Notes: a model not told the origin generated them from the letters alone. A stretch of 21,198 bases of DNA from Sphingomonadales bacterium (GCA_024636595.1 JAGXGT010000062.1:1-21198), one strand, 5' to 3'; positions 8,866 through 16,785 are shown, counted from the first letter of the stretch. A program made the numbers and translations.

Positions 8866-8893
8866 TTGCGTTTGCGAAATCCGGCCCTATATA
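8866..8893 (+). promoter_or_regulatory. Candidate promoter of the tRNA-Lys gene
   Basis: TTGCGT at 8866-8871 and TATATA at 8888-8893 are separated by 16 nt. The predicted start near 8900 lies about 5 nt before the mature tRNA 5' end, a usual arrangement for a single tRNA gene with a short leader. Confidence 0.5.
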
Positions 8894-8904
8894 GCCAGTC
8901 ATAT

Positions 8905-8980
<76 letters not shown>

Positions 8981-9108
8981 TTTTCTTCCAATGATGAGAC
9001 AATCCGGCCAATTTTTGTCGGCAAATATCCCGGGCGCGAGCCAGGGTGTCTCAAACCACGCCTATCGGCTCGATTTCAAATCCACTACTAATATATCCGA
9101 CCTATCCG

Positions 9109-10521
9109 CTATGCGCCGGACGGGACCCCGCGGTCCTGATTCTCCGGAAGCTCTAGCGGCGTGGCTGCGCAAATTGTGCGCAGCGCCTGTTTCAACCCTT
9201 CCTCGATGGTCGGGTGATAATATGGCATTTCCAGCAATTGCGTCGCCGTCTGGCCCTGCTGGATCGCCCATGCCAGCATATGGGCCATATGCTCGCTGGC
9301 CGGCGTGCACAGGTCGGCGCCGATCAACCGGCCATCGGGCGCTGCCGCATATAGCGTGAGAACGCCCTGATTGACGCCCTCGACGCGCGCGCGGCCCTGA
9401 TCGCAGAAATCTGCGGTGCCGGTAATGACAGCGTCATCTTCTGACTGGCCAATGCGCGCGACGGGAGGGCTGGTGAAGATGATACTGAACGGGGTGAAGC
9501 GCTCGGCATGTGTCGATGCTGGAAAGGCAACCGCGTTGCGCCCGGCAATGGCACCATCCTGCGACGCTTCGTGCAGCAGCGGCAGATCATTGGCGATGTC
9601 GCCGGCCAGAAAGATCGAACTGTCGCCGCATTGCATGCTGTCACGATCGTGTAGTGGCACGCCATCATCGTCGAGCTCCAACCCAGAAGCCGCCAAATTC
9701 AAACTTTTGAGATTTGGGGGTCGACCGGTCGCGACAAGCACATGGTCAAAATCCGCCTGTCCAGAAGAAGCTCCGTCCCAAGCAACGGTCGCACCGTCAT
9801 CGGCCGCATGGACCTTCAGCTCGACCCCCAATTTCAAGGTTAGGTCTCCCTCGATGATTGCCTTGAGCGCGTCATGGACCTTGGGGCAACGAACCCCGCC
9901 GAGCTGTTCGCCACGGTCAAACAGAGTGACTTCGACGCCCAGTCGCGCCATCGCCTGTGCCAGTTCCAGGCCGATGGCCCCCGAACCGACAACGGCGAGC
10001 CTTGCGGGCAAGTCTGTCAGCTCGAATATGCTCTCGTTGGTGAGCAACCGCTTTCCGAGTCCGGCAAACTCATCGGGGACAAATGGTGCCGATCCGGTGG
10101 CGATGACGATACTCCGGGCTTTGACCACCCGACCATCGTCGAGTTCAAGCCGGTCGGGCGCGACGAATTTCGCCCTGCCCGACAAGCGGATATCTGCGGG
10201 GATATCCTCGATGCTCTCCCGGGTCAGCCGGGCAAATCGATCGCGCTCGTCGCGCACCCGCTGCAACACTGCCTTCCCATCGATAGCAATATCCGAAACC
10301 GTGATTCCGAACATTGCGGTGGATCGCGCGGCGTGGGCCGCATGCGACGCCGCAATCAGAAGTTTCGATGGCATGCAGCCGACGGTCGCGCAGGTTGTTC
10401 CGTTATAATAAGGGTCGATCAGCAGCGTGCTCGCCCCGTTTGCGCGCGCGGCCCGTTCCGCCGCCAGCCCGGCCGTGCCAGCGCCGATCACCGCTACATC
10501 GCATTGCAACGTTTCGGCCAT
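9109..10521 (-). CDS. FAD-dependent pyridine nucleotide-disulfide oxidoreductase (dihydrolipoyl dehydrogenase-like)
   Basis: This is a class I flavoprotein disulfide reductase of 470 residues that moves electrons between NAD(P)H and a disulfide substrate through FAD. An N-terminal FAD-binding motif VIGAGTAGLAAE is followed by the redox pair C44-ATVG-C49 in TTCATVGCMPSK. A second Rossmann motif, VVGSGAIGLELA, serves the nicotinamide nucleotide, and the FAD motif IFLAGDIA follows. The C-terminal dimerisation domain has HPTIEE (His436, Glu441), the catalytic acid-base pair. No lipoyl domain or mercury-binding extension is present, so the partner substrate is unknown. I chose the ATG at 10521, one base after the aldehyde dehydrogenase stop, over an overlapping TTG at 10533. 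It is last in a three-gene minus-strand run. Confidence 0.9.
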   Translation of the reverse strand: MAETLQCDVAVIGAGTAGLAAERAARANGASTLLIDPYYNGTTCATVGCMPSKLLIAASHAAHAARSTAMFGITVSDIAIDGKAVLQRVRDERDRFARLTRESIEDIPADIRLSGRAKFVAPDRLELDDGRVVKARSIVIATGSAPFVPDEFAGLGKRLLTNESIFELTDLPARLAVVGSGAIGLELAQAMARLGVEVTLFDRGEQLGGVRCPKVHDALKAIIEGDLTLKLGVELKVHAADDGATVAWDGASSGQADFDHVLVATGRPPNLKSLNLAASGLELDDDGVPLHDRDSMQCGDSSIFLAGDIANDLPLLHEASQDGAIAGRNAVAFPASTHAERFTPFSIIFTSPPVARIGQSEDDAVITGTADFCDQGRARVEGVNQGVLTLYAAAPDGRLIGADLCTPASEHMAHMLAWAIQQGQTATQLLEMPYYHPTIEEGLKQALRTICAATPLELPENQDRGVPSGA

Positions 10522-10522
10522 G

Positions 10523-11902
10523 TCAGGCCCCAATCGTGATCGCTTTCACGTTGACGAATTCCTTCAGGCCGACGTCGCCGTGCTCGCGGCCATAGCCGGA
10601 ATCCTTGACGCCGCCGAACGGCATGTCTGGTGAAGCGATCGAGTATGTATTGATGTTGATCATGCCGGTATCGAAATAGGTCGACGCCATCTTGACCGCG
10701 CGGTCAACGTCCTTGCTAAAGATACCGCCGCCTAGGCCATAGCGGCTGTCATTGGCGATGCGCATCGCGTCCTCGTCATCCTTTGCCTTGATGATCGAGG
10801 CAACGGGTCCGAAGATTTCGTCGTCATAGGCGGGCTGTCCCGGCGCGACGTCGACCAGCGCGGTGGCCGGGTAATACCAGCCGGTGCGATCGGGAATCGC
10901 GCCGCCGGCAACAATCTTCGCACCCTTGGACACGCTTTCCTCCACTTGCTTGTGGATCTGGTCACGCTGGCTGCAGGAAACGAGCGGGCCAAGCTGAGTG
11001 TCATCCTCGTTCGGGTCGCCCATCGTGATGTCCTTGAACGCTGCTGCATAGCCTTCGACAAAAGCATCGTAATTTTTCTCGGTGACAATGAAGCGCTTTG
11101 CGGCGACGCAGGTCTGGCCATTGTTGAACAACCGTCCCTGCACGCAGGTCTTGATCGCCAGATCGAGATCAGCATCGTCGAACACCATATAGGCATCGTT
11201 TGAACCGAGCTCGAGAACCGTCTTTTTCGAAAGCGCCGCCGCCTTTTGCGCCACCGTGCGCCCGGCCTTGTCGCTGCCGGTCAATGTGACACCGCGCACC
11301 AGCTTGTGCTCGATAACTGCATCAGACTGATCGTGGGTGATCAGCAATACACCGAAGAGCCCTTTGGGCAAGCCCGCGCGTTCATAGATATCGCGCAGCA
11401 GCAGTCCGCTTCCGGTGCAGTTTGCCGAATGTTTCAGCAAAACGCCATTACCAACCATCAGGCTGGAGATCGAATAGCGGATCGCCTGATAACAGGGGAA
11501 ATTCCAGGGCTGGATGCCATAGATGACGCCCAGCGGGGCGTAAGTTACCAGCCCGCGCCCTTCCGGCACTTCATGCTCTTCATCGGCCAGCATTTCGGGC
11601 CCGTGTTTGGCGGTATAGTCGCAAATGCCTGCGCACAACTCAATCTCTTCCCGCGCATCGCTCAGCAGCTTGCCCATCTCGTCGGTCATCAGCTGGGCGA
11701 ATTCTTCCTTGGAATTGCGCAGTTCGTCGGCGATTGCCGCAATTACGCTGGCTCGCTCATCGAGGCTTTTCAGGCGCCAGTCGAGAAAGGCCTTCTGGCA
11801 ATTCTCGACCACGTCCATCGCCTCTTTGTCCGACATGACCGGATAGCTCTTGAGCACCTGTTCGGTGAGCGGGTTGATGGTTTCGATGGTCTTGTCGGTC
11901 AT
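10523..11902 (-). CDS. NAD(P)-dependent aldehyde dehydrogenase, succinate-semialdehyde dehydrogenase type
   Basis: The enzyme oxidises an aldehyde to its acid. The best family match is the short (about 460-residue) succinate-semialdehyde dehydrogenase group represented by E. coli Sad/YneI. The 459 residues include the cofactor-binding segment GVIYGIQPWNFP, the general-base Glu231 in VLELGSNDAYMV and the nucleophile Cys265 in NNGQTCVAAKRF. Their 34-residue spacing is that of the superfamily. EIFGPV and PFGGVKDSGYGRE lie near the C-terminus. An AGGA ribosome binding site lies about 8 nt before the ATG. It sits between the MBL-like gene (46 nt upstream, across a perfect hairpin) and the flavoprotein gene (1 nt downstream). 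The true substrate cannot be read from the sequence. Confidence 0.9.
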   Translation of the reverse strand: MTDKTIETINPLTEQVLKSYPVMSDKEAMDVVENCQKAFLDWRLKSLDERASVIAAIADELRNSKEEFAQLMTDEMGKLLSDAREEIELCAGICDYTAKHGPEMLADEEHEVPEGRGLVTYAPLGVIYGIQPWNFPCYQAIRYSISSLMVGNGVLLKHSANCTGSGLLLRDIYERAGLPKGLFGVLLITHDQSDAVIEHKLVRGVTLTGSDKAGRTVAQKAAALSKKTVLELGSNDAYMVFDDADLDLAIKTCVQGRLFNNGQTCVAAKRFIVTEKNYDAFVEGYAAAFKDITMGDPNEDDTQLGPLVSCSQRDQIHKQVEESVSKGAKIVAGGAIPDRTGWYYPATALVDVAPGQPAYDDEIFGPVASIIKAKDDEDAMRIANDSRYGLGGGIFSKDVDRAVKMASTYFDTGMININTYSIASPDMPFGGVKDSGYGREHGDVGLKEFVNVKAITIGA

Positions 11903-11931
11903 GGGGGATTCCTTTTTTATTATTGCAGATC

Positions 11932-11949
11932 AAGCGGTGGGGGCCGCTT
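11932..11949 (-). other. Intercistronic hairpin between the MBL-like and aldehyde dehydrogenase genes
   Basis: AAGCGG at 11932-11937 and CCGCTT at 11944-11949 form a perfect 6-bp stem with a 6-nt C-rich loop on the minus strand. It starts inside the stop codon of the MBL-like gene. No T-run follows it, so it is not a typical intrinsic terminator. It may protect mRNA ends or reduce readthrough. Confidence 0.5.
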
Positions 11950-12758
11950 CAGCCGTAGGTTTTGCGGTGTTCGTCCAGCGTATCGGAGACGTTTTCGAGC
12001 GCTTCCTCAATGGCTTGCACAAAAGTCTCGCCGGTCAGGCGGAAGATGCCATTATGCGCGGCACACACCATCTTGGTGTCGGCCCAGTCGCTGGCAAGGC
12101 CTTTTGCCCAAGCAACATAGTCGTCCGCGGCACCGGCGCGCTTCTCCAGCCCGTCGGCAAGTTTGGGATGGAAACGCAATTTCGGACCGGGGAGCAACTT
12201 GTCGATCAGCGAAGGCATATCGAGAAACATCAGCGTGTCATCGACATGAACAATTCCGCTCTCGCGATGGCTGACCATCACCGAGCTGACGTGAACGCTC
12301 TCATCCTCTGGAATGAAGTCGACACCTGCCGGGATCGAAAAATCGAAAATATCGGCGAATTCCTGCTGGGTTGCCGGGTCCTCAATCAGAGCGGGATCCC
12401 ATGGTAAATCAGGCATTTGCTGGTGATGCCGACGGGTACCGATCAGCCTCGCATGGGGCAGCATGTCCTGCATGAACTTGCAATGGATGGTGTGGAACGG
12501 ATGAACATTCAGCACTGCTTTTATCAGCGAACCGCCATAGGTAAGCGCCATCAGCTCTTCCTGAACCGAATCGCTCAACTCATAGGAATCAAGCAGAATG
12601 AAGGTCCCGTCGGGCTTGCGCACCAGCGACATCTGCGTACCGATATTGATGACATGCGAGATTTTGAAATCGCCGCGTATATTCCAGAAATTGTCAGCCA
12701 GATGTTCGATCGCGGTGCTCCTGCGCAAATGTGATTGGGATTGTGCTAATAACAACAC
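11949..12758 (-). CDS. Metallo-beta-lactamase-fold-like protein with an atypical HxxHxxH motif
   Basis: The product (269 residues from GTG 12758) resembles MBL-fold hydrolases. It has a strand pattern FILLDSYE, then LNVHPFHTIHCKF where the zinc motif belongs, DDTLMFLDMPS and a late histidine in CAAHNGIF. The motif is H86-PF-H89-TI-H92 rather than the canonical HxHxDH, so metal binding and catalysis are uncertain. The start is doubtful. GTG 12758 has no ribosome binding site, whereas a strong AGGAG at 12718-12722 lies 7 nt before an in-frame ATC at 12710, where the conserved-looking sequence (IEHLADNFWNIRGDF) begins. It precedes the aldehyde dehydrogenase and follows the PepSY gene by 37 nt (or 85 nt from the ATC). 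Confidence 0.7.
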   Translation of the reverse strand: MLLLAQSQSHLRRSTAIEHLADNFWNIRGDFKISHVINIGTQMSLVRKPDGTFILLDSYELSDSVQEELMALTYGGSLIKAVLNVHPFHTIHCKFMQDMLPHARLIGTRRHHQQMPDLPWDPALIEDPATQQEFADIFDFSIPAGVDFIPEDESVHVSSVMVSHRESGIVHVDDTLMFLDMPSLIDKLLPGPKLRFHPKLADGLEKRAGAADDYVAWAKGLASDWADTKMVCAAHNGIFRLTGETFVQAIEEALENVSDTLDEHRKTYG

Positions 12759-12795
12759 CGTAGAGCGGTTTCGGTTCCCAAGCGGGCGGCAAGGG

Positions 12796-14022
12796 TCAGA
12801 AGGCGATCAACGGATATACCAGCACCAGCCCGATCGCGACCAGGGCCGTTGCCGGCCATTTCCAGCGACCCATGCCGGCCCACGCAATGGCGACCGGCTT
12901 GCCCTGCCCTGCGCTCGATGGCGGGCGACGAACAAGGCGTAGGGCGAAAATCGTCACGCCCGATACGCAGAGCATCGTCAGCAGACAGCCGAACAGGAAC
13001 CACGGCAGTTTGCTCCAATATCCCGCGAAGGTGCCAAAATGCAGGGGGTCCGCGGCTTCCGAAATCCGCTGGTGGACCGACAGGTTTTCGCCGCGTCCGG
13101 TGGCAAGGATTTTACCGTCTGCCGGATTGGTCCAGACCGCGTTCGCCCGCGGCCGAACGAGGATCGCCGTAGCCTCGCCTTCGAAGCGGAAAGCCTGCCC
13201 CGGTTTTGCGGGAAAGACTACCCGCTGGATGGCAAGTTGCGGAAAGGCTTTGCGCGCCGCTGCCAGACTGTCCGGAAAGCGCGAGACCAGGTCGAGGTCG
13301 GCCGCAGCCCTATCCGCCTTAGCCTCAACCGCAGGCGGCGCATCAAGGCCAATGCTCTCGGCAAAATACCACAGGCCGGTCAGCGATATCAGCGCCACGA
13401 ACCACAGCGACCACAGCCCGCTGAGGCGATGGACATCGCCCCAGGCGGTACGGGCATCGCGCCAGCGCACCGGCTTGAAGAAACCGCGCCACCATCTCTT
13501 GTAGACGATCAGGCTGGATATCAGGCTGGCCAGCATCAGCAGCGAAAGCACCGAAACCAGAGGCACCCCGATGTTCAGCGGCAGGTTGAGATGGCGATGC
13601 ATGTTGCGCAATATACGCTGCGCGCCGACCCACGGGCCGACCCCCTGGATCAGCCCTGTTTCCGGATGGGCAAAGAGAAAGGCCCGGCTGCCGTCGGGTT
13701 GGATAATCTGCACCTGTGCCGCAAAGGCGCTGGCAACCGGGGCATCAATCGAGCGGATCGCAGCAGTGGCCGGATGCGCTGCAGCGGCGGTCGCAATGTC
13801 TTCCCACTGGGGCTCACCGCTGACCGTGGATGGCGAGACCCTGAGGTCCGGCTGCAGCAGCCAGTCGATCTCGTGCGACAGCACTGCTAGCGTGCCGGTC
13901 GCGAAAACGAAGGTCAGCAGGATGGCAAGCTTCAGTCCGGCCCACTGGTGGACAAGCCACCACAGCCGGGCCGGTTTGACCCGCACCCGGCGTGGTCTTG
14001 CCGTCCCAGGCCGCCGATCCAT
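12796..14022 (-). CDS. PepSY-associated membrane protein (siderophore-uptake accessory)
   Basis: The 408-residue inner-membrane protein belongs to the PepSY-TM group often encoded next to TonB-dependent siderophore receptors. Some members reduce ferric siderophores after uptake. About five membrane segments are visible: the first at about residues 20-48 (VHQWAGLKLAILLTFVFATG), two mid-protein (LVSVLSLLMLASLISSLIVY and SLWFVALISLTGLWYF), one at WFLFGCLLTMLCVSGVTIF, and a final one at the C-terminus. Two periplasmic PepSY-type regions lie between them. The ATG overlaps the receptor stop by one base (TAATG), so translation is probably coupled to the upstream receptor. Its role in iron metabolism is inferred from that pairing and the Fur box. 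Confidence 0.88.
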   Translation of the reverse strand: MDRRPGTARPRRVRVKPARLWWLVHQWAGLKLAILLTFVFATGTLAVLSHEIDWLLQPDLRVSPSTVSGEPQWEDIATAAAAHPATAAIRSIDAPVASAFAAQVQIIQPDGSRAFLFAHPETGLIQGVGPWVGAQRILRNMHRHLNLPLNIGVPLVSVLSLLMLASLISSLIVYKRWWRGFFKPVRWRDARTAWGDVHRLSGLWSLWFVALISLTGLWYFAESIGLDAPPAVEAKADRAAADLDLVSRFPDSLAAARKAFPQLAIQRVVFPAKPGQAFRFEGEATAILVRPRANAVWTNPADGKILATGRGENLSVHQRISEAADPLHFGTFAGYWSKLPWFLFGCLLTMLCVSGVTIFALRLVRRPPSSAGQGKPVAIAWAGMGRWKWPATALVAIGLVLVYPLIAF

Positions 14023-16139
14023 TAAAATTTCCGGCTGATCTCAATGAACGCCGACCGTGGCTCGCCGGGGAAATGCCCGGTCCGGTCGATGAAACCCGAC
14101 GTCGCATAGGTCTTGTCGAAAATATTGTCGACCCGCAGCATCGCTTTCCAGGGGCCCGTTTCATAGATGATCGAGCCGTCGAATACGAAATAGGGCTTTA
14201 CCCGCTGATCGCTGATCGAACGGCGCGCCGAGACATAATCTCCACCCAGAGCAAAGGCCAGACCGGCAGGCCGGATCTGGTAGCGCGTCCAGAACCCCAG
14301 TTGGTGCTTCGGCGCATTGGGGAAACGATCCCCAATATTCAGGCTAAAGCCGCTGCCGCCATTGTCCTTGGTGATTTTGGTATCATTATAGCCGTAATTG
14401 ACCGTCAGCACCCAGTCCGGCGTCAGGTCGGCGGCAAAGTCGAGGTCAAAGCCCTTGCTGGTCACCTCGCCGAACGAGACGAAATCATCGACTCCGTCAC
14501 CGCCCGGATCACCGGCGGGATCGGCCTGCAGGACATTGGTCCGCCGGATCTGGTATAGCGAGAGGCTAGATTGCACCCGGCCGCCAAACAGAGCGGTTTT
14601 AACGCCCACTTCTATCATATCGCCCTTCAGGGGTGGAAAGGGACCGCCGGCCAAAGGATCCTGTTGGCCAATGCCCTGCGGCTCGAAACTGGTCGCATAT
14701 TGGCCGAACAGCGACAGGTCCTCCCGGACACGCCAGGTCAGTCCCGCGCGCCAGGTGAAGGCATTGTCGCTGTAGGAACTGCCCTGCAGTTCGTCCCGGT
14801 AATCGTCGTAGCGAGCACCCACGACCGCAATCACCGGGCCTATTGTCGCTTCCTCAAGCAGATAGAATCCCGAGCGGCGCGCGCTGGTCGGGCGATCATC
14901 GGGATAGATCAGCGTGAGATCATAATTGGCTGGATCGGTCACGCCATATTGCGGATTGTTGAGGCCAAGCGGTGTCGGCAGGCCGGGCACAGCGGTTGTC
15001 GTGCCTCGGGCGCGGTAATAGTTGAGCGTGCCGTCTTCCTGATAATAGTCCATGCCTGCCAGGACACGGTTATCGATAGCGCCCAGGTCCGCCGACCAGA
15101 TGGCATTCGCACCGAAGGACCAGCTTTCATAGGTCCGGAACTGGTCGCGAAACTCGCGTATGCTGGCATCGACTTCGCCATCTCCATCGGAATCGAACAG
15201 GCCGCGCGGTTCATGATATTCCTGGCTTTCCTGCGCATCAATGTAGCGCAACCCGAAATCAAGCTTCAAATCGTCCGCTGGCTCCAGCGCGAGCAGCGCC
15301 TGCGCGACATTAGACTTCAGCGAGAGAAAGTCGCTGGCTTCATTGTGGTTCCAGCGCCGGTCGGCAAGGAAATTACCCTCATCGTCGGTCGGCACGCCGC
15401 GCAGGCGATTGCCGCCCAGATCGATATCGTAGCGCGTCCCCTGCAGCGTCAGCGTCCCGAAATCGAACTCTGTTGTCAGCCCGGCATCGAGGATCAGCGT
15501 TTCATTGTCGGCATTCCATCGGGCATCGTCGCTGTTTTCGTAGAAGACCCCGACTCGGCCCGCCAGATTCCCGGTAAGTGGACCAGTCGCTTCCACCGAA
15601 CCGCCAAAGCGATTGCGCGTACCGGCAATGGCGCGCGCTTCAATCGACGTATCGAACGAGGGTTTTTTGGAAATTTAGTTGAACAGTCCGCCGGGTGCCG
15701 ATTGGCCGTAAAGCATCCCCGCCGGACCCTTGAGAAACTCCAGCCGTTCGATATTGAATGTCTGCGGCACGGAAAAACCCGAATAGGGATCGCCACGCAA
15801 GCCGTCGAAGAAATTCTCTTCCTGGCGGAAGCCCCGGGCGGTTACGCCGGCATAGCTAAACACTGTGACGCCAGAGATGTTTCGGTAAAGATCCTGCGCA
15901 TCGCGTGCACCCTGATCGCGGATCAGGTCGTCGGTGATGACCGTGATCGATTGGCTCGACGCAAGCGGATCGGTCGGCAGTTTCCCCGATGTGGTCTTCT
16001 CGACGCGATAAAGCCGTTCCGCCCTGCCGATAACGACGATGTCATCGTCCTTATCCTTGGCCTCCCCGTTGTCCTGAGCTGCGAGTGGCGATGCTGCACC
16101 GAGGAGCATCAATAGGGAAATATTGCGGGTAAGAATCAT
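14022..16139 (-). pseudogene. TonB-dependent siderophore receptor interrupted by an in-frame TAA
   Basis: Outer-membrane receptors of this class import ferric siderophores using TonB energy. The frame spans 706 codons, close to full length. It has a signal peptide (MILTRNISLLMLLGAASPLAAQ), a possible TonB box (DDIVVIGRAE), a plug domain (SITVITDDLIRDQGARDA to EFLKGPAGMLYGQSAPGG), and a 22-strand type barrel ending in the usual aromatic residue (FIEISRKF). Codon 155 at 15675-15677 is TAA, directly after GGLFN. Reading resumes in the same frame with ISKKPSFDTSIEARAIAGT, so this is one nonsense substitution, not a frameshift. A restart at GTG 15596 would lack the signal peptide and plug. The ATG at 16139 has an AGGAGG ribosome binding site 4 nt upstream. 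It is probably non-functional unless the stop is an assembly error or is read through. Confidence 0.88.
15675..15677 (-). other. In-frame TAA stop within the receptor plug domain
   Basis: The complement of TTA at 15675-15677 reads TAA. The codons before (AAC, Asn) and after (ATT, Ile) are in the same frame as the rest of the receptor. The stop lies in the conserved stretch PGGLFN-x-ISKKP at the end of the plug. Confidence 0.9.
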
Positions 16140-16168
16140 GGGGCCTCCTGTTAAGCCCCTCTTCTATT

Positions 16169-16187
16169 GATAATCATTAGCATTAGC
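16169..16187 (-). promoter_or_regulatory. Fur box upstream of the siderophore receptor
   Basis: Read on the minus strand, 16187-16169 is GCTAATGCTAATGATTATC, which matches the 19-bp Fur consensus GATAATGATAATCATTATC at 16 positions. It lies 29 nt before the receptor ATG. It overlaps weak promoter hexamers (TTCAAT/TATCAA or TTGCTA/TAGAAG), where bound Fur would block RNA polymerase. Repression in iron-replete cells is the inferred behaviour. Confidence 0.8.
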
Positions 16188-16350
16188 AATTGAAGTTGGT
16201 GGAAAATTTCTCATTGCCTTGCTGCGCTCTTGCGCACCGCCACAGAACCGGGTGCTCCAGCCTCAACAATTTTGGCAGATGGTCAGATAGAACAATGCAT
16301 TCTTCGACGGATTGTTCACAGGAACACGCCCTGGCCACAACCATCACAAC
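16188..16350. other. Stretch between the Fur box and hairpin copy 1 with no supported gene
   Basis: I see no convincing gene here. A minus-strand frame from ATG 16344 to TAA 16183 would give 53 residues containing a CSCEQ segment, but it has no ribosome binding site, its stop falls inside the Fur box, and I recognise no family. It may be gene remnant sequence or leader. Confidence 0.4.
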
Positions 16351-16387
16351 AGGCAGATCTCGTTTTAAGATCCCGCCTGATATTTCT
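16351..16387 (-). repeat. Hairpin repeat, copy 1 (downstream of the DksA-like gene)
   Basis: This 37-nt element is homologous to the copy at 16790-16825. Both share the 17-nt block TCCCGCCTGATATTTCT (plus strand; here 16371-16387) and an AGGC/GCCT outer stem. Here the inner stem is GATCT/AGATC around a TTTT-containing loop. No T-run follows it, so it is not a standard terminator. Confidence 0.65.
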
Positions 16388-16398
16388 GCCCGAGGTTT

Positions 16399-16430
16399 AA
16401 AAAATGGGGCGCGTAACGCAGAGCCGCGCC
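16399..16430 (-). terminator. Probable intrinsic terminator of the DksA-like gene
   Basis: On the minus strand GGCGCG (16430-16425) pairs with CGCGCC (16413-16408) around an 11-nt loop, then CCAT and a run of six T follow (16404-16399). The stem begins in the gene's TAG stop codon. The long loop makes it weaker than the hupB terminator. Confidence 0.6.
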
Positions 16431-16693
16431 TAGCGCAGCTGGCTATCCTTGCTGCCGCGCCGGTTGATGCCCGCACTCGCGCGGTTCGTATCGCGAACCG
16501 ACTGGCACGCAACGCAGGTCCGCGTCCCGGGCAACGCAAGACGGCGCGCTTCGGGGATTTCTTCGCCGCATTCCGCACAGTATTTCGCCGCTTCGCCGGT
16601 CGGCATATCGGCGCGCGCACGCTTCACCGCATCGGCGATCGTATCGTCAATCTGATCCTGTACCGCGCCATCGCGCGCCCAACCGCCAGCCAT
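16430..16693 (-). CDS. DksA/TraR-family C4 zinc-finger protein, YbiI type
   Basis: The 87-residue product closely resembles E. coli YbiI (88 residues), including the opening MAGGWARDGAVQDQIDDTI and the ending NRRGSKDSQLR. The C4 zinc finger is C39-x2-C42 (CAEC) and C60-x2-C63 (CVAC), with IPEARRLALPG between. Family members may bind the RNA polymerase secondary channel, but this short form lacks the long coiled coil of DksA and its cellular role is not established. I chose the ATG at 16693, with GGGA 7 nt upstream, rather than an extension to 16783, because homology starts there. The gene is flanked by two copies of a hairpin repeat, and hupB lies upstream on the same strand behind terminators. 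Confidence 0.93.
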   Translation of the reverse strand: MAGGWARDGAVQDQIDDTIADAVKRARADMPTGEAAKYCAECGEEIPEARRLALPGTRTCVACQSVRDTNRASAGINRRGSKDSQLR

Positions 16694-16785
16694 ATAGAAT
16701 TCCCATAATCTCAGAGTTGTGAGAGATCGAATGTAAGTATCAAGGCCCAGAATACAAGGTGACGGCGCGTTTCGTTCGCGCATAG

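Noticed and set aside
9416..10408. 330-codon plus-strand Ser-rich frame opposite the flavoprotein
   Set aside because: Ser/Arg/Pro-rich composition typical of an antisense frame. The minus-strand gene has all catalytic motifs.
14022..15596. Independent shorter receptor gene starting at GTG 15596
   Set aside because: It would lack the signal peptide and plug, and frame and homology continue upstream through the TAA, so it is the 3' part of one broken gene.
14571..16115. 514-codon plus-strand frame over the receptor gene
   Set aside because: It could suggest that the plus strand is coding and the receptor is the shadow. However, the receptor has a signal peptide, plug and barrel motifs, ribosome binding site and Fur box, while this frame has none.
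16183..16344. Possible 53-residue cysteine-containing small protein (minus strand)
   Set aside because: No ribosome binding site, no known family, and the stop codon lies inside the Fur box. Considered as a Bfd-like ferredoxin because of the iron context, but the cysteine pattern does not fit.
16183..16620. 145-codon minus-strand frame overlapping the DksA-like gene
   Set aside because: Arg/Ala-rich shadow of the real zinc-finger gene, which matches YbiI from end to end.
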